64,000 nucleotides of DNA from RGIG4079 sp045637505 (GCA_045637505.1 JAZTZO010000020.1:62001-126000); one strand, 5' to 3'. Positions 44,247-54,308 are shown, counted from the stretch's first letter. Numbers and translations are program-made. Notes: generated by a model not told the origin, from the letters alone.

Positions 44247-44690
44247 ATGGCAAATTGGTTTGAGTGTAAGGCTCAATTTGATAAAATGATGGAAAATGGT
44301 TCGTTGAAAAAAGTTACCGAACCATATATGGTTGATGCTCTCTCGTTTACAGAAGCAGAAGCACGAATTATTGATGAATTGACTCCATTCGTGTCGGGTG
44401 GTTTAGAAATTAAGGCTGTAAAGAAAACTCGCATTGGTGAGATTTTCTGGGATGATAGCGCCGACAAGTGGTATCTTGTGAAAGTGGCATTTATCACTAT
44501 CGATGAAAAGACTGCAGCCGAAAAGAAACAGATTTCACAAATCCTTGTTGCTGGTAGCGACTTTAAAGGTGCATACGATAATTTTATGGAAGGTATGAAG
44601 GGAACTTTGGCCGATTTTGATATCGTGTCTATCACCGAAACTGCTATCATGGATGTGTACAAGGCTAATCTTGGCGGAGAAAATGCCTAA
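44247..44690 (+). CDS. DUF4494 domain-containing protein
   Basis: A 147-residue cytosolic protein of the Bacteroidetes-restricted DUF4494 family: ANWFECKAQFDKMMENGSLKK at the start, TEPYMVDALSFTEAEARI (about 28-45), FITIDEKTAAEKK and the C-terminal SITETAIMDVYKA are typical. The function is not established. It lies 12 nt before the YggS gene and the two are normally neighbours in Bacteroidales, so they probably form an operon with the MFS gene after them. Confidence 0.88.
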   Translation: MANWFECKAQFDKMMENGSLKKVTEPYMVDALSFTEAEARIIDELTPFVSGGLEIKAVKKTRIGEIFWDDSADKWYLVKVAFITIDEKTAAEKKQISQILVAGSDFKGAYDNFMEGMKGTLADFDIVSITETAIMDVYKANLGGENA

Positions 44691-44702
44691 ATTAAATCAT
44701 AA

Positions 44703-45368
44703 ATGTATATTGGCGATAATATATTGAAGTTGCGAGAAACCATTCCCAATGGAGTGGAATTGATTGCTGTGTCGAAGTTTCATCCCAATGAGGCTATAAT
44801 GGAAGCTTATGAGGTGGGACAGCGAGTTTTTGGCGAAAGTCGAGCTACTGAACTGAAAGCCAAAGCAACTTCATTGCCTGACGATATTCAATGGCACTTT
44901 ATAGGGCATTTGCAGACAAATAAAGTGCGTATGATTATGCCATATGTATCGCTGATACATAGCGTTGACTCGGAGCGATTGTTGCGCTTAATAGATGCCG
45001 AAGCACGACGCCTTAATCGCATCATTGATGTGCTCTTGCAGGTTCATGTGGCTGAAGAAGAGACAAAGTTTGGATTCTCACCCGATGAATTATTGCAATT
45101 TGTGCAATCGGGGGCTCTAGGTGAACTTACCAATGTGAGAGTGGTGGGAGTGATGGGTATGGCTACAAATACCGACGATGTGACGCGCATTAGAGTCGAT
45201 TTTGAAGCAATTAGCCAAACTTATAAAGAAGTTCGTGCGTTATTGAATGAAAACGACGATTTTAAGCATATAAGCATGGGTATGAGCGATGATTACCTCA
45301 TGGCAATAGAGTGTGGTAGCACAATGGTGAGAATAGGCTCTACAATCTTTGGATATAGACAATATTAA
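44703..45368 (+). CDS. YggS/PLPBP-family pyridoxal-phosphate homeostasis protein
   Basis: A 221-residue fold-type III PLP-binding protein. The PLP lysine is in ELIAVSKFHPNEAI near residue 26; FGESRATELKAKA, WHFIGHLQTNKVR and SMGMSDDYLMAIECGSTMVRIGSTIFG (split across the C-terminus) are the family signatures. YggS/ProSC proteins keep PLP levels in balance rather than catalyse a known reaction. Start at ATG 44703. The length is the usual one. Confidence 0.92.
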   Translation: MYIGDNILKLRETIPNGVELIAVSKFHPNEAIMEAYEVGQRVFGESRATELKAKATSLPDDIQWHFIGHLQTNKVRMIMPYVSLIHSVDSERLLRLIDAEARRLNRIIDVLLQVHVAEEETKFGFSPDELLQFVQSGALGELTNVRVVGVMGMATNTDDVTRIRVDFEAISQTYKEVRALLNENDDFKHISMGMSDDYLMAIECGSTMVRIGSTIFGYRQY

Positions 45369-45393
45369 ATAATTAATAAAATATATAATAATT

Positions 45394-46680
45394 ATGGAAT
45401 CTAAGACCGTTAAAAAGAATTACACGCTTCCTATTGTGATAATGTTTGCGCTGTTTTTCATGATTGCATTTGTTACCGGTTACCAAAACCCTCTTGGTAA
45501 TGTGATTAAGGAGCTTACAGGCGGAAGCAGTTTGATGTCGCAATTGGGCAATCTTGCCAATTTTATCGCTTATGCCGTGATGGGTATCCCGGCAGGTAAA
45601 TTGTTGCAGAAATATGGTTATAGGGTGACGGCACTCGCTGCCGTCTCAGTGGGCTTTGCCGGAGTGCTTATCACATGGTTCTCGGGAATGGGAAATAATG
45701 TGGTACTTTATTTGGCAGGCGCGTTTGTCGCAGGATTTTCAATGTGTATGCTCAACACGGTAGTGAACCCCATGCTTAACAGTTTAGGCTCAACTCCAAA
45801 TAAGGGGAACCAATTGGTGCAGTTTGGCGGTACTTTTAATTCGCTTGGCGCGACATTGGCACCTATTGTAGTGGGTTATCTTATTGGTGGTCAAGCTCAA
45901 AATATTGCATCGGCCGACCCCGTGTTTTATCGTGCTATGGGCGTCTTTGCCGTGGCATTTGCTGTGCTTTATTTTTCAAAGTTGCCTGAGGACCCCGATT
46001 TGGGTAAGCCACAGGAAAAAATCAAAGTGATGGGTGCGTTTAAATATAGCAACTTCACTCTTGGTGTAATTGCGATATTCTTTTATGTGGGCATTGAAGT
46101 GGGCATTGCCAATATTTCATTCCAATATATATCAGAAAGTGGCATTGTTAAAGCAAATAACACTACCGATACGTCGATTATAGCCGGTGCGGCAGTAGGA
46201 ATGTATTGGTTGTTGATGCTTGTTGGCCGTTTGATAGGCGGAGCAGTGGGTGGAAAGGTTTCGAGTCGAGCGATGCTTACCTTTGTGTCGGCACTTGGGT
46301 TGGTACTCGTGTTGGCGGGAATTTTATCCTCTGAAAATGTGATTGTGCCAATGCTTGGAATTGAAAAAGAAGGAGGCTTGAGCTTTTCGATGATGAATTT
46401 GCCTATCAATGTGATATTCTTTATCCTTTGTGGGTTGTGCACATCAGTGATGTGGGGCGCGATCTTCAACTTGTCGGTGACCGGATTGGGCAAATTTACG
46501 GCTGTGGCATCGGGCGTGTTTATGTGTTTGGTGTGTGGCGGTGGCATTCTTCCGGCAATTCAAGGTGCGATAGCTGATGCCACATCTATAATAAGCAGTT
46601 ACTGGTTGGTATTCGCGATGATAGGCTACTTGTTGTTCTATGCATTGGTGGGCTCAAAACCAAAGGCGGTGAAAGAATAA
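45394..46680 (+). CDS. Sugar MFS transporter, FucP/FHS-like
   Basis: A 428-residue 12-TM major facilitator of the FucP-like (FHS) group, likely a proton-coupled sugar importer. Seen: FMIAFVTGYQNPLGNVIKE in TM1 region, SQLGNLANFIAYAVMGIPAGKLLQKYGYR (loop 2-3 basic motif), and NTVVNPMLNSLGSTPNKGNQLVQFGGTFNSLG, split over TM5, which is the hallmark of this group. It follows yggS by 25 nt. The substrate (hexose, fucose or amino sugar) cannot be told from sequence. A strong terminator follows. Confidence 0.88.
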   Translation: MESKTVKKNYTLPIVIMFALFFMIAFVTGYQNPLGNVIKELTGGSSLMSQLGNLANFIAYAVMGIPAGKLLQKYGYRVTALAAVSVGFAGVLITWFSGMGNNVVLYLAGAFVAGFSMCMLNTVVNPMLNSLGSTPNKGNQLVQFGGTFNSLGATLAPIVVGYLIGGQAQNIASADPVFYRAMGVFAVAFAVLYFSKLPEDPDLGKPQEKIKVMGAFKYSNFTLGVIAIFFYVGIEVGIANISFQYISESGIVKANNTTDTSIIAGAAVGMYWLLMLVGRLIGGAVGGKVSSRAMLTFVSALGLVLVLAGILSSENVIVPMLGIEKEGGLSFSMMNLPINVIFFILCGLCTSVMWGAIFNLSVTGLGKFTAVASGVFMCLVCGGGILPAIQGAIADATSIISSYWLVFAMIGYLLFYALVGSKPKAVKE

Positions 46681-46704
46681 AGACTGTTGAATGAATTAAA
46701 TATT

Positions 46705-46742
46705 AATAATGCGAATGCTAATTGCACTCGCATTATTTTTTA
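46705..46742 (+). terminator. Terminator after MFS transporter gene
   Basis: Stem AATAATGCGA / TCGCATTATT (10 bp) with a 13-nt loop that can add a TGC/GCA pair, followed by T5. Confidence 0.82.
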
Positions 46743-46773
46743 TCTACAATTTTTTTGTTTTTATAGTGTGAAA

Positions 46774-46805
46774 TTTGCCTAAATGAGAGTTTTGTTGTAT
46801 TTTCG
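46774..46805 (+). promoter_or_regulatory. Possible transketolase promoter
   Basis: TTTG (46774-46777), a 20-nt spacer and TATTTTCG (46798-46805), an imperfect -7 element. About 50 nt before the ATG. Confidence 0.4.
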
Positions 46806-46854
46806 TACATTAATAATAAAAATCATTAATTCATTATATTTTTTCTTATAAAAA

Positions 46855-48879
46855 ATGGACACAAAGATATTGAACAAAGCGGCCGATAATATTCGCATTC
46901 TTGCCGCAGCAATGGTAGAAAAAGCCAAATCAGGACACCCCGGAGGATCGATGGGAGGTGCTGACTTTGTCAATGTTCTTTATTCAAAATATCTTGTTAC
47001 CGACCCCGAAGATCCCACATGGATTGCGCGCGACCGTTTCTTTTTAGATCCTGGTCATATGTCGCCAATGTTATATAGCGTGTTGGCTCTTACTGGTAAA
47101 TATACTATTGAGGAATTGCAACAATTCCGTCAATGGGGTAGTGTGACACCTGGTCACCCCGAAGTGTGTCCTGAGCGTGGTGTGGAAAATACTTCAGGTC
47201 CACTTGGCCAAGGCCATACAATGGCAGTGGGTGCGGCGATTGCTGAGCGTTTCCTCGCAGCTCGTTTTGGTGAATGGATTAGCCACAAAACATATGCATT
47301 TATCTCTGATGGTGGTATCCAAGAAGAAATCTCTCAAGGCGCGGGCCGTGTAGCAGGTTACCTCGGTTTGAGCAATCTCATCATGTTCTTTGATAGCAAC
47401 AAAGTGCAACTTTCAACCGATGTTGATGCTGTTACAACCGAAGATTATGCGGCAAAATATCGTGCATGGCATTGGAATGTAATTGAAATTGATGGTTGTA
47501 ACCCTGTAGAAATTGCTGCGGCTCTTGATAAGGCTATCGCTGAAACCGAAAAACCAACACTTATCATCGGTAACACTATTATGGGTAAAGGTTGTGTTAC
47601 AGCCGATGGAGAAAATTTTGAAGGCCAATGCAGTACTCATGGCCAACCATTGAGTAAATCGGGTGCTGACTTCCCAAAAACTGTTGAAAATCTTGGTGGC
47701 GACCCCGAGAATCTTTGGGTAATTTGGGATGATGTGAAAGACCTTTATGCTCAACGTGAAACTCAATTGCGTGAAATCGTTAAAGAGCGTCGTGCACAAG
47801 AAAAAGCATGGGCCGAAGCAAATCCTGAACAAGCAAAACAACTTGCTGATTTTATTGCAGGTAATCTTCCAGAAATTGATTACTCTCAAATAGCTCATAA
47901 ACCAAATATCGCTACTCGCACAGCATCGGCTAATGTGATGAGTGTGCTTGGCGAAAAGGTAAACAATATGATTGTATCATCGGCCGACCTCGCAAACTCT
48001 GACAAAACCGAAGCGTTCTTGAAAAAAACAGGTGCGCTCGTAAAAGGTGATTTCTCGGGCGGTTTCTTCCATGCAGGTGTTGCCGAATTGACTATGGCAT
48101 CAATCATGAATGGTATTGTGCTCCATGGTGGTATGATGGCTGCTTGTGGTACATTCTTCGTATTCTCTGATTACATGAAACCAGCAGTGCGCATGGCTGC
48201 ATTGATGGAACTCCCTGTGAAATATGTGTGGTCGCACGATGCGTTCCGTGTAGGTGAAGATGGTCCAACTCATGAGCCTATCGAACAAGAAGCTCAAATA
48301 CGTCTTCTCGAACAAATGAATAACTTAAGTGGCCGTCCTGCAATGCTTGTGCTTCGTCCTGCTGATAGCGCCGAAACAACTATTGCATGGGAAATGGCTA
48401 TGGAAAATAAAGAAACTCCTACAGGATTGATTCTTACACGTCAAGACGTGAACGATATCCCATCAACATCGGGTAATCGTTATGCCGATGCTCAAGGCAT
48501 GCGTCGCGGTGGGTATGCGTTGAAAAAGACCGAAAATCCTGCAATTGTGCTCGTAGGTAATGGCTCGGAAGTGTCATTGCTTTGGGATGTTGCTTGCAAA
48601 CTCGAAGAAGAAGGTGTGGCAGCTCAAGTGGTTTCGGTTCCTTCTATAGGATTATTCAATAGCCAAGATGCTGAATATAAAGCATCGGTTATCCCTGTGG
48701 GTGTGCCTGTATTTGGTTTGACTGCTGGTTTACCATCGGTGTTGAGTAGTGTAGTAGGCGCAAATGGAAAGATTTATGGTCTTGAAAGATTTGGCGCATC
48801 GGCACCATTTAAAGTACTTGATGAGAAATTTGGTTTCACAACCGAAAACATACTCAACGAGGTGAAAGCAATGCTCTGA
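46855..48879 (+). CDS. tkt: Transketolase
   Basis: A 674-residue ThDP enzyme of the non-oxidative pentose phosphate pathway. N-terminal region: AKSGHPGGSMGGADFVNVLY and TSGPLGQGHTMAVGAAIAERF; the ThDP motif appears as ISDGGIQEEISQGAG near residue 151, a form typical of Bacteroidetes in place of the usual GDGxxxEG. The Pyr domain (SADLANSDKTEAFLKK, then VFSDYMKPAVRMAALM) carries the catalytic Glu region. Codon use is biased to GGT and GCT, indicating high expression. It stands alone between two terminator/promoter regions. Confidence 0.95.
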   Translation: MDTKILNKAADNIRILAAAMVEKAKSGHPGGSMGGADFVNVLYSKYLVTDPEDPTWIARDRFFLDPGHMSPMLYSVLALTGKYTIEELQQFRQWGSVTPGHPEVCPERGVENTSGPLGQGHTMAVGAAIAERFLAARFGEWISHKTYAFISDGGIQEEISQGAGRVAGYLGLSNLIMFFDSNKVQLSTDVDAVTTEDYAAKYRAWHWNVIEIDGCNPVEIAAALDKAIAETEKPTLIIGNTIMGKGCVTADGENFEGQCSTHGQPLSKSGADFPKTVENLGGDPENLWVIWDDVKDLYAQRETQLREIVKERRAQEKAWAEANPEQAKQLADFIAGNLPEIDYSQIAHKPNIATRTASANVMSVLGEKVNNMIVSSADLANSDKTEAFLKKTGALVKGDFSGGFFHAGVAELTMASIMNGIVLHGGMMAACGTFFVFSDYMKPAVRMAALMELPVKYVWSHDAFRVGEDGPTHEPIEQEAQIRLLEQMNNLSGRPAMLVLRPADSAETTIAWEMAMENKETPTGLILTRQDVNDIPSTSGNRYADAQGMRRGGYALKKTENPAIVLVGNGSEVSLLWDVACKLEEEGVAAQVVSVPSIGLFNSQDAEYKASVIPVGVPVFGLTAGLPSVLSSVVGANGKIYGLERFGASAPFKVLDEKFGFTTENILNEVKAML

Positions 48880-49040
48880 AAATAAGGGTGTGAGCATTCA
48901 TTTAAAAAAAAAAGAGTTAAATAATGTTTAAATTCTGCGCTATTTTATTGATAAATAATGTTATATTTAGAAAAATAATGTAACTTAGCGCTGATTTATA
49001 CTCAATTAGAAAAATAAATAATAAAATTAGTAATATTTCT

Positions 49041-50267
49041 ATGAAAAAAATTACATTCTTATCTTTCATTTGTGCGCTTTTCTTGGGTCAAGCAGCTATG
49101 GCTCAACAAGCACAAGAGGTAACTTATGTAGAGGATCCTTCACAAGGTTATCTATTTAATAAGTTTAAAGACAACTGGTTTATTACTGGTGAAGGTGGTG
49201 TAGGTTTCTACATGTCGCCTGGTGATAGTAACCGTGATTGGTATAACCGTTTGTCGCCAGCTGCTTCTATCTATGTAGGTAAATGGTTCTCTCCCGAAAT
49301 TGGTGTGCGTTTAGGTGTAAACTGGTTGCAATGTAAAGGTTTGTCATCAACTCCTGATGGTACTGGTATTGAATGGGATAAACCTATGATTGACGGAATG
49401 TATCAACAAAAATATTCTGAAATCGGTCCAGTATTTGATGTAATGTTCAACTTGACAAACATCGTATGTGGTTATAAACCTAATCGTTGGTATAACCTTT
49501 CAATGTATGTTGGTGGTGGTGGCTATTGGTCAACATCTAAAACATTTAATACTGAATATGAAGATGCAAATGGTTTGTTGGATAGTGAAGGTTGGGAATT
49601 CAATGATGACCGCGTAATCACATTCCGTGGTGGTATCATCAACTCATTCAATATCTCAAAACAAGTTCAACTTGCTCTTGATATCCGTTATAGCGGTATC
49701 GACAACCACAAAGATGAACCAGGTATGGGTTGGAACAAAACATCACACGACGTTCAAGCTTACCTTGGTGTAACTTACTTGTTCAAAAAACGCGAATGGA
49801 ATGCTCCTATCGTTCCTGTTTGCCCAGAGCCTGAAAACTGCGATGCTCTCCGTGCTCGTCTTCAAGCTGCTGATGCTCGTATCGCTGACCTTGAACAACA
49901 ACTCAAAGCTTGTCTTGAAAAGCCAGAACCTGAAGCTAAAAAAGCTCCTCTTGCAACAATTTACTATCCTAAAAATGTGTACAAACTCACTAAAAAGGAT
50001 GTTAATGTGTTGACAGCAGTTTCAGAAGTTATGAAAGATAACCCAAATACTGAATATGTTATCACTGGTTGGGCTGACAACTACACAGGTAATGATCAAA
50101 TTAACACTCGTCTCCGTCACAATCGTGTAAACGGTGTTAAGAAACAACTCACTAAACTTGGTGTTCCTGAAGGTCAAGTTGAAGCTAAAGTTAACCATGC
50201 AAACCTTGTTGACCTTGGTGAAAAATATCAAGCACTCGGTCGCGCAGTAACAATCGAAGAAAAATAA
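49041..50267 (+). CDS. OmpA-family outer-membrane protein
   Basis: A 408-residue protein: signal peptide (MKKITFLSFICALFLGQAAMAQ), an eight-strand type barrel (about 45-255; NKFKDNWFITGEGGVGFYMSP to VQAYLGVTYLFKKREW), a Pro/Cys linker (VPVCPEPENC), a short coiled coil (ALRARLQAADARIADLEQQL, about 272-291) and a C-terminal OmpA-like peptidoglycan-binding domain (VITGWADNYTGNDQINTRL near residue 343, then RHNRVNGVKKQL). It anchors the outer membrane to the cell wall. Highly expressed codon pattern. The 161-nt gap upstream contains only a weak TAACTTAG -7-like sequence (48981). Confidence 0.9.
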   Translation: MKKITFLSFICALFLGQAAMAQQAQEVTYVEDPSQGYLFNKFKDNWFITGEGGVGFYMSPGDSNRDWYNRLSPAASIYVGKWFSPEIGVRLGVNWLQCKGLSSTPDGTGIEWDKPMIDGMYQQKYSEIGPVFDVMFNLTNIVCGYKPNRWYNLSMYVGGGGYWSTSKTFNTEYEDANGLLDSEGWEFNDDRVITFRGGIINSFNISKQVQLALDIRYSGIDNHKDEPGMGWNKTSHDVQAYLGVTYLFKKREWNAPIVPVCPEPENCDALRARLQAADARIADLEQQLKACLEKPEPEAKKAPLATIYYPKNVYKLTKKDVNVLTAVSEVMKDNPNTEYVITGWADNYTGNDQINTRLRHNRVNGVKKQLTKLGVPEGQVEAKVNHANLVDLGEKYQALGRAVTIEEK

Positions 50268-50288
50268 TAAAACTAAATTCGATATTAA

Positions 50289-50321
50289 GAGCCCTTCCTT
50301 TTTAAGGAGGGGCTTGTTGTT
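50289..50321 (+). terminator. Terminator after OmpA-family gene
   Basis: Stem AGCCCTTCCTT / AAGGAGGGGCT (11 bp, one wobble) with a 3-nt loop, followed by TGTTGTTTT. Confidence 0.82.
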
Positions 50322-50341
50322 TTATAGAAATGATTTAACTC

Positions 50342-50372
50342 TTTGTTTTTTAATATAAATAAACTATATTTG
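50342..50372 (+). promoter_or_regulatory. Promoter of phosphodiester-glycosidase protein gene
   Basis: TTTG (50342-50345), a 19-nt spacer and TATATTTG (50365-50372): exact match in both elements. About 38 nt before the ATG at 50410. Confidence 0.75.
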
Positions 50373-50409
50373 TAAAAAATATACTAACAACTAAAAATTT
50401 AATAATCCC

Positions 50410-53400
50410 ATGAGAAAAGTTATCTTATTAGTGATGACTTGTGCAATGGCCTTGATGGCGCATGCCGAGTCGTTTACTGCTGGTGGCGAAACTTATACCT
50501 ATACGGTAACAAGTAGCTCGACCCCAAGTTCTGGAGTGAAGCATACACGTATGCGTTTCACAGCGCCTTCTTCGTGTAATGTAAGCATCGTAGAGGTTGA
50601 TTTGACCAATCCTAATGTAAAAGTTGAGGCATTTACAGCAAGTGACGCGTTGTTAAAAACAGAAAAAATGACAAGTTTTTACACACGCAAAAAGAATGCT
50701 GGTCGCACAGCAGTAGTGACACAAAACGGCCATTTCTGGTCAATGTCATCACAAACCACTACATCAGCAGGTGTCCATGCTACAAACACTCTTTTGGGTG
50801 GTTGTATGGTAAATGGTGTAATTAAAACCGAAACTAATTACCTACACGATCAATGGAATGGTGGTCCTACTCGCACAGGAGTGTTGGGTATTACTGCCGA
50901 TGGCAAAGCAGTGATTGGCAATTATAAGACTGTCGTTAAAGCAATGTGTCCTGCAAAATGGGGTAGCGATGAAAATTCTAATGTGTTGCAAATTGCCGAG
51001 GTAAACAAATATTGTATTGCAAGTGATTATATGGCATTGTTTACTCCCGAATTTCCTAAAGATAGAGCTTTCAAGGTGCTAAATACCTCAGCAGGTCAAC
51101 CAGGATCGGTAGTGACTGGTACATCTACAGAGATTTATCTTAAAATGGACGCTGGTCAAACTTTGACTCATAATTCATGGGTAAAAGCAACTGTTGGTGC
51201 AATTAAAACAAACACTTCGGGTGGCACTCGTGGCGATTATGACTTTGTGCTTGTTGCAGCGCCTGGAGTGAGCCAAAATGTGTTGGCATCGGTAGCAGTT
51301 GGCGATAAAATGCAATTTAAATATTATTGGGAACCAACAAGCGGGGGGGCAATACCTGCATTTACAAATGTTATGGCTGGTAATGCCATTGTAATGCAAA
51401 ATGGCACAATTACCACTCGTGCTACAGATGAATCGTATAACACAACAGCTTACGCTCGTTCGCTTTATGGTATCAACTCGGCTGGCACAAAACTTATCAT
51501 GTGCGTGGTTGATAAAGGTCAAAACAGCACCGAAGGTGTGTCATATGGAGCAACTTGTACTCGAGCAAGTTATATTATGAAACAATTTGGAGCTCAAACT
51601 GTGCTTCAAGTCGATGGTGGAGGTTCGGCTCAAATGACTATAAATGGCTCTTTGGTGACCAAACCAGCCGATGGAAGTGAACGCGCTGTAGCTTCGGGAA
51701 TGGCTGTTTATTCATTGGGTGGCACAACTCCCGACCCCGACCCCGAACCTAATCCTGACCCTCAACCAGGTACACTCGTAGAGGTAACTCCAGCAGCTGG
51801 GACAGCAAATCCTTTTGCTTTTGAAGTTACTGGTGAGGTAAAGGAAAATAAATTGACAGTGAATTATGTGCTTAATACGGCAGCTACAGGTGTGAAGGTT
51901 GTGTTGAAGAAAAATGGGTCTGTGGCTAAATCAGTTGCTCTTGGAAGCGATAAATGCACCGAAGCAGGGCACTCTGCCGAAATCGATCTATCAGACTTAG
52001 CTGCTGGCGACTATACATGGGCTATAGAGGTTACTGGTGCTACAAAAGATGCAGTTCAAGAGTTTAAGTCGCTTCGTTTTAATCACCCACAAGGCATCGA
52101 TACCGATCGCGATTTTGAATCGCCCTATTTTGGTCGCATTTATGTTACCGAAGGTCGTGCAACAACAAATTCTGTTCACTATAGTTCGGCTAATGGTGGT
52201 CAAGGTCTATATATGTTTACTCCTCGATTTATAGGTATACAAAACTGGATTACTGGTAAATATGTATATACTGGAGGTGTAACATTTGACCAAACCGTAG
52301 GAACTAAATCGGGAGCAGACTTCCGTAAAGTACGAGTTGCTGAAGATGGGCGTATTTTTGTTACCCGTCAAAATGATAGTGGAAGTTATCTCCTTGAAGT
52401 TCCCAATGCTACTGCTTTACAACAAAATAATGCAGCGTTCACAAATGTATTTACAGGTGGAGCATTAAACGCTACTACTTTTGCCTATGAAAATGGCTCG
52501 ACATTTATCTCTGCACCTAACATCGGTTTTGATGTAAAAGGAAAAGGTGATAATTTGACTCTTGCAATGCTTTCGGGGCAAGCAACGCTATTTTCTAATA
52601 CAGCAACATCGGTAACTCGTGTTGATCAATATGCGCTTGGCTCAAATGCAAATTGGAGTGGAGCAGCAGGTCCTGTTTCAGCTCTTTCGGGCAAATATAC
52701 TGTAAACTATTCGGGAACAAATCTTTGTTATGATAACCGTGGAGGCTTGTGGTATTGTCAATATCGCGATTCTCCATCAACTTCACAACCAGCTCTTGTT
52801 TATATCAATTCGCAAGGCGTTCAAAAATATCTCGACGTAACAACTGTGCGTGGTGGCGGAGGTATAAGATTCAACCCCGATTTTACTCAAATAGCAATTG
52901 CGTCGTCAACTACAACATTCTCAATCTATGATATTACTTACTCAAGCGAGAACACTCCTACATTGACTGAGCGTATTCGTATCACTCATGGTATGGGTAA
53001 AAATATTAATGATATCGCATGGGATAGAGCCAATAACATTTATGCAGTGAGCAATAATGGTGAGATCCTCAAAGCATTTAGTGTGCCTCGCACCAACAAT
53101 GCGTTTGCTACTGAAGCATCTTCACAATATGGATTTACAATTGAAGTTGAAGAGCCTGAAAACAACTTGAGCGCTAACGAAGAAGCTGCCGAAGGTTACG
53201 CGTTGACTCAAGAATGGGCTCACACAGAAGGTCATCTTGCTGCAAACTCTGCAAGCCGTTGGGCAACTGCTTTTGATGGTAAGATTTATGTAAATGACCA
53301 TTCAGCCTCTAAACTATATTATTGGGATAAAAATGGTAAAACCGATACAGGTATTGCTTCGGTAGCTGGTACTGGTATCACAAGCGATGCTGCAGGTAAT

Positions 53401-54279
53401 GTTGTCGTGTCAACATCGATGTATGCCGGTGGTAATACAGCTATGAAAGTTCTCCCTGCTGGAGGTTCTTCAATGCGAGACTTGACAATCACAATGCCTG
53501 CGGGTGTAACTGCTGCTCAAATGCAATATATCGGCAAAGCGACTGGTGATATCATGGGCAATGGTGGTGCGTTATATCTCTTCCCAAGTGGAGCTACATC
53601 GGTAGCAAAAATCGTATTTAAAAATGGTGTACAACAATCATCTGAAGCGATTGCAGTAGGTGCAGTAACAGCCGACGGACAATCAATTGCTACTCCATTG
53701 AGCAATGATTATACATCAAATGATATAGCAGTGCGTGTGCGTGCTCAAAAACATTTCTTCCATAGCAATGGTTCTTCATTTGTGTCTTATGCCGATAATG
53801 GAATTACAACAACTCAAGGTGGTACAATCTTTAAGGTTGGCAATGTTTACTACTCGGTAGAACCTAAAGGGACATCTTATCGTGATGGATTCCAAATTGT
53901 GGATTTGAATAATAATATTGTTGTGGCTACTCACACTGAGGAATTGACTACTACAGCAGTCTCGCCTAATCCTAACTGCATTACTGCCGAAGTAAATAGT
54001 GACAACACGGTAAGTCTCTATCAATATGTGCCAGGACAACTTGCTACAATGTACACCTTTGAAGTGAAAGCTCTCACAGGAGTTGACGGCGCCGAAGTTA
54101 TTGAAACGACTGTCGTTGCTGGTAAGGGATATATTGAAATTTCGGGTGATACACAATCAATCGAAGTATATGACATGCAAGGTATGCTTATCAGCGAAAA
54201 CGAAACTTATGTGTCATGTAACGCAGGTGTTTATTTAGTACGTGTTGATGGTAAAGTGACAAAAGTTGTAGTTATGTAA
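50410..54279 (+). CDS. Large secreted phosphodiester glycosidase (NAGPA-like) with propeller-like region and sorting tail
   Basis: A 1289-residue exported protein. After a signal peptide (MRKVILLVMTCAMALMAHA) comes a phosphodiester-glycosidase/NAGPA domain (about 30-440): VTQNGHFWSMSS, NGGPTRTGVLGITADGK, TLIMCVVDKGQ-like and QVDGGGSAQMTING with ASGMAVYS. A Pro-Asp linker (PDPDPEPNPDPQPG) leads to a beta-sandwich (about 465-560) and then a long propeller-like region (570-1190). The C-terminus (SIEVYDMQGMLISENETYV, then GVYLVRVDGKVTKVVVM) looks like a type IX secretion sorting domain. NAGPA domains cleave sugar phosphodiesters; the target here, perhaps a glycan or teichoic-like polymer, is inferred. 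A single-gene transcript, flanked by terminators. Confidence 0.82.
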   Translation: MRKVILLVMTCAMALMAHAESFTAGGETYTYTVTSSSTPSSGVKHTRMRFTAPSSCNVSIVEVDLTNPNVKVEAFTASDALLKTEKMTSFYTRKKNAGRTAVVTQNGHFWSMSSQTTTSAGVHATNTLLGGCMVNGVIKTETNYLHDQWNGGPTRTGVLGITADGKAVIGNYKTVVKAMCPAKWGSDENSNVLQIAEVNKYCIASDYMALFTPEFPKDRAFKVLNTSAGQPGSVVTGTSTEIYLKMDAGQTLTHNSWVKATVGAIKTNTSGGTRGDYDFVLVAAPGVSQNVLASVAVGDKMQFKYYWEPTSGGAIPAFTNVMAGNAIVMQNGTITTRATDESYNTTAYARSLYGINSAGTKLIMCVVDKGQNSTEGVSYGATCTRASYIMKQFGAQTVLQVDGGGSAQMTINGSLVTKPADGSERAVASGMAVYSLGGTTPDPDPEPNPDPQPGTLVEVTPAAGTANPFAFEVTGEVKENKLTVNYVLNTAATGVKVVLKKNGSVAKSVALGSDKCTEAGHSAEIDLSDLAAGDYTWAIEVTGATKDAVQEFKSLRFNHPQGIDTDRDFESPYFGRIYVTEGRATTNSVHYSSANGGQGLYMFTPRFIGIQNWITGKYVYTGGVTFDQTVGTKSGADFRKVRVAEDGRIFVTRQNDSGSYLLEVPNATALQQNNAAFTNVFTGGALNATTFAYENGSTFISAPNIGFDVKGKGDNLTLAMLSGQATLFSNTATSVTRVDQYALGSNANWSGAAGPVSALSGKYTVNYSGTNLCYDNRGGLWYCQYRDSPSTSQPALVYINSQGVQKYLDVTTVRGGGGIRFNPDFTQIAIASSTTTFSIYDITYSSENTPTLTERIRITHGMGKNINDIAWDRANNIYAVSNNGEILKAFSVPRTNNAFATEASSQYGFTIEVEEPENNLSANEEAAEGYALTQEWAHTEGHLAANSASRWATAFDGKIYVNDHSASKLYYWDKNGKTDTGIASVAGTGITSDAAGNVVVSTSMYAGGNTAMKVLPAGGSSMRDLTITMPAGVTAAQMQYIGKATGDIMGNGGALYLFPSGATSVAKIVFKNGVQQSSEAIAVGAVTADGQSIATPLSNDYTSNDIAVRVRAQKHFFHSNGSSFVSYADNGITTTQGGTIFKVGNVYYSVEPKGTSYRDGFQIVDLNNNIVVATHTEELTTTAVSPNPNCITAEVNSDNTVSLYQYVPGQLATMYTFEVKALTGVDGAEVIETTVVAGKGYIEISGDTQSIEVYDMQGMLISENETYVSCNAGVYLVRVDGKVTKVVVM

Positions 54280-54308
54280 AAACTTTGACAATCAATATTC
54301 TAAAATAG

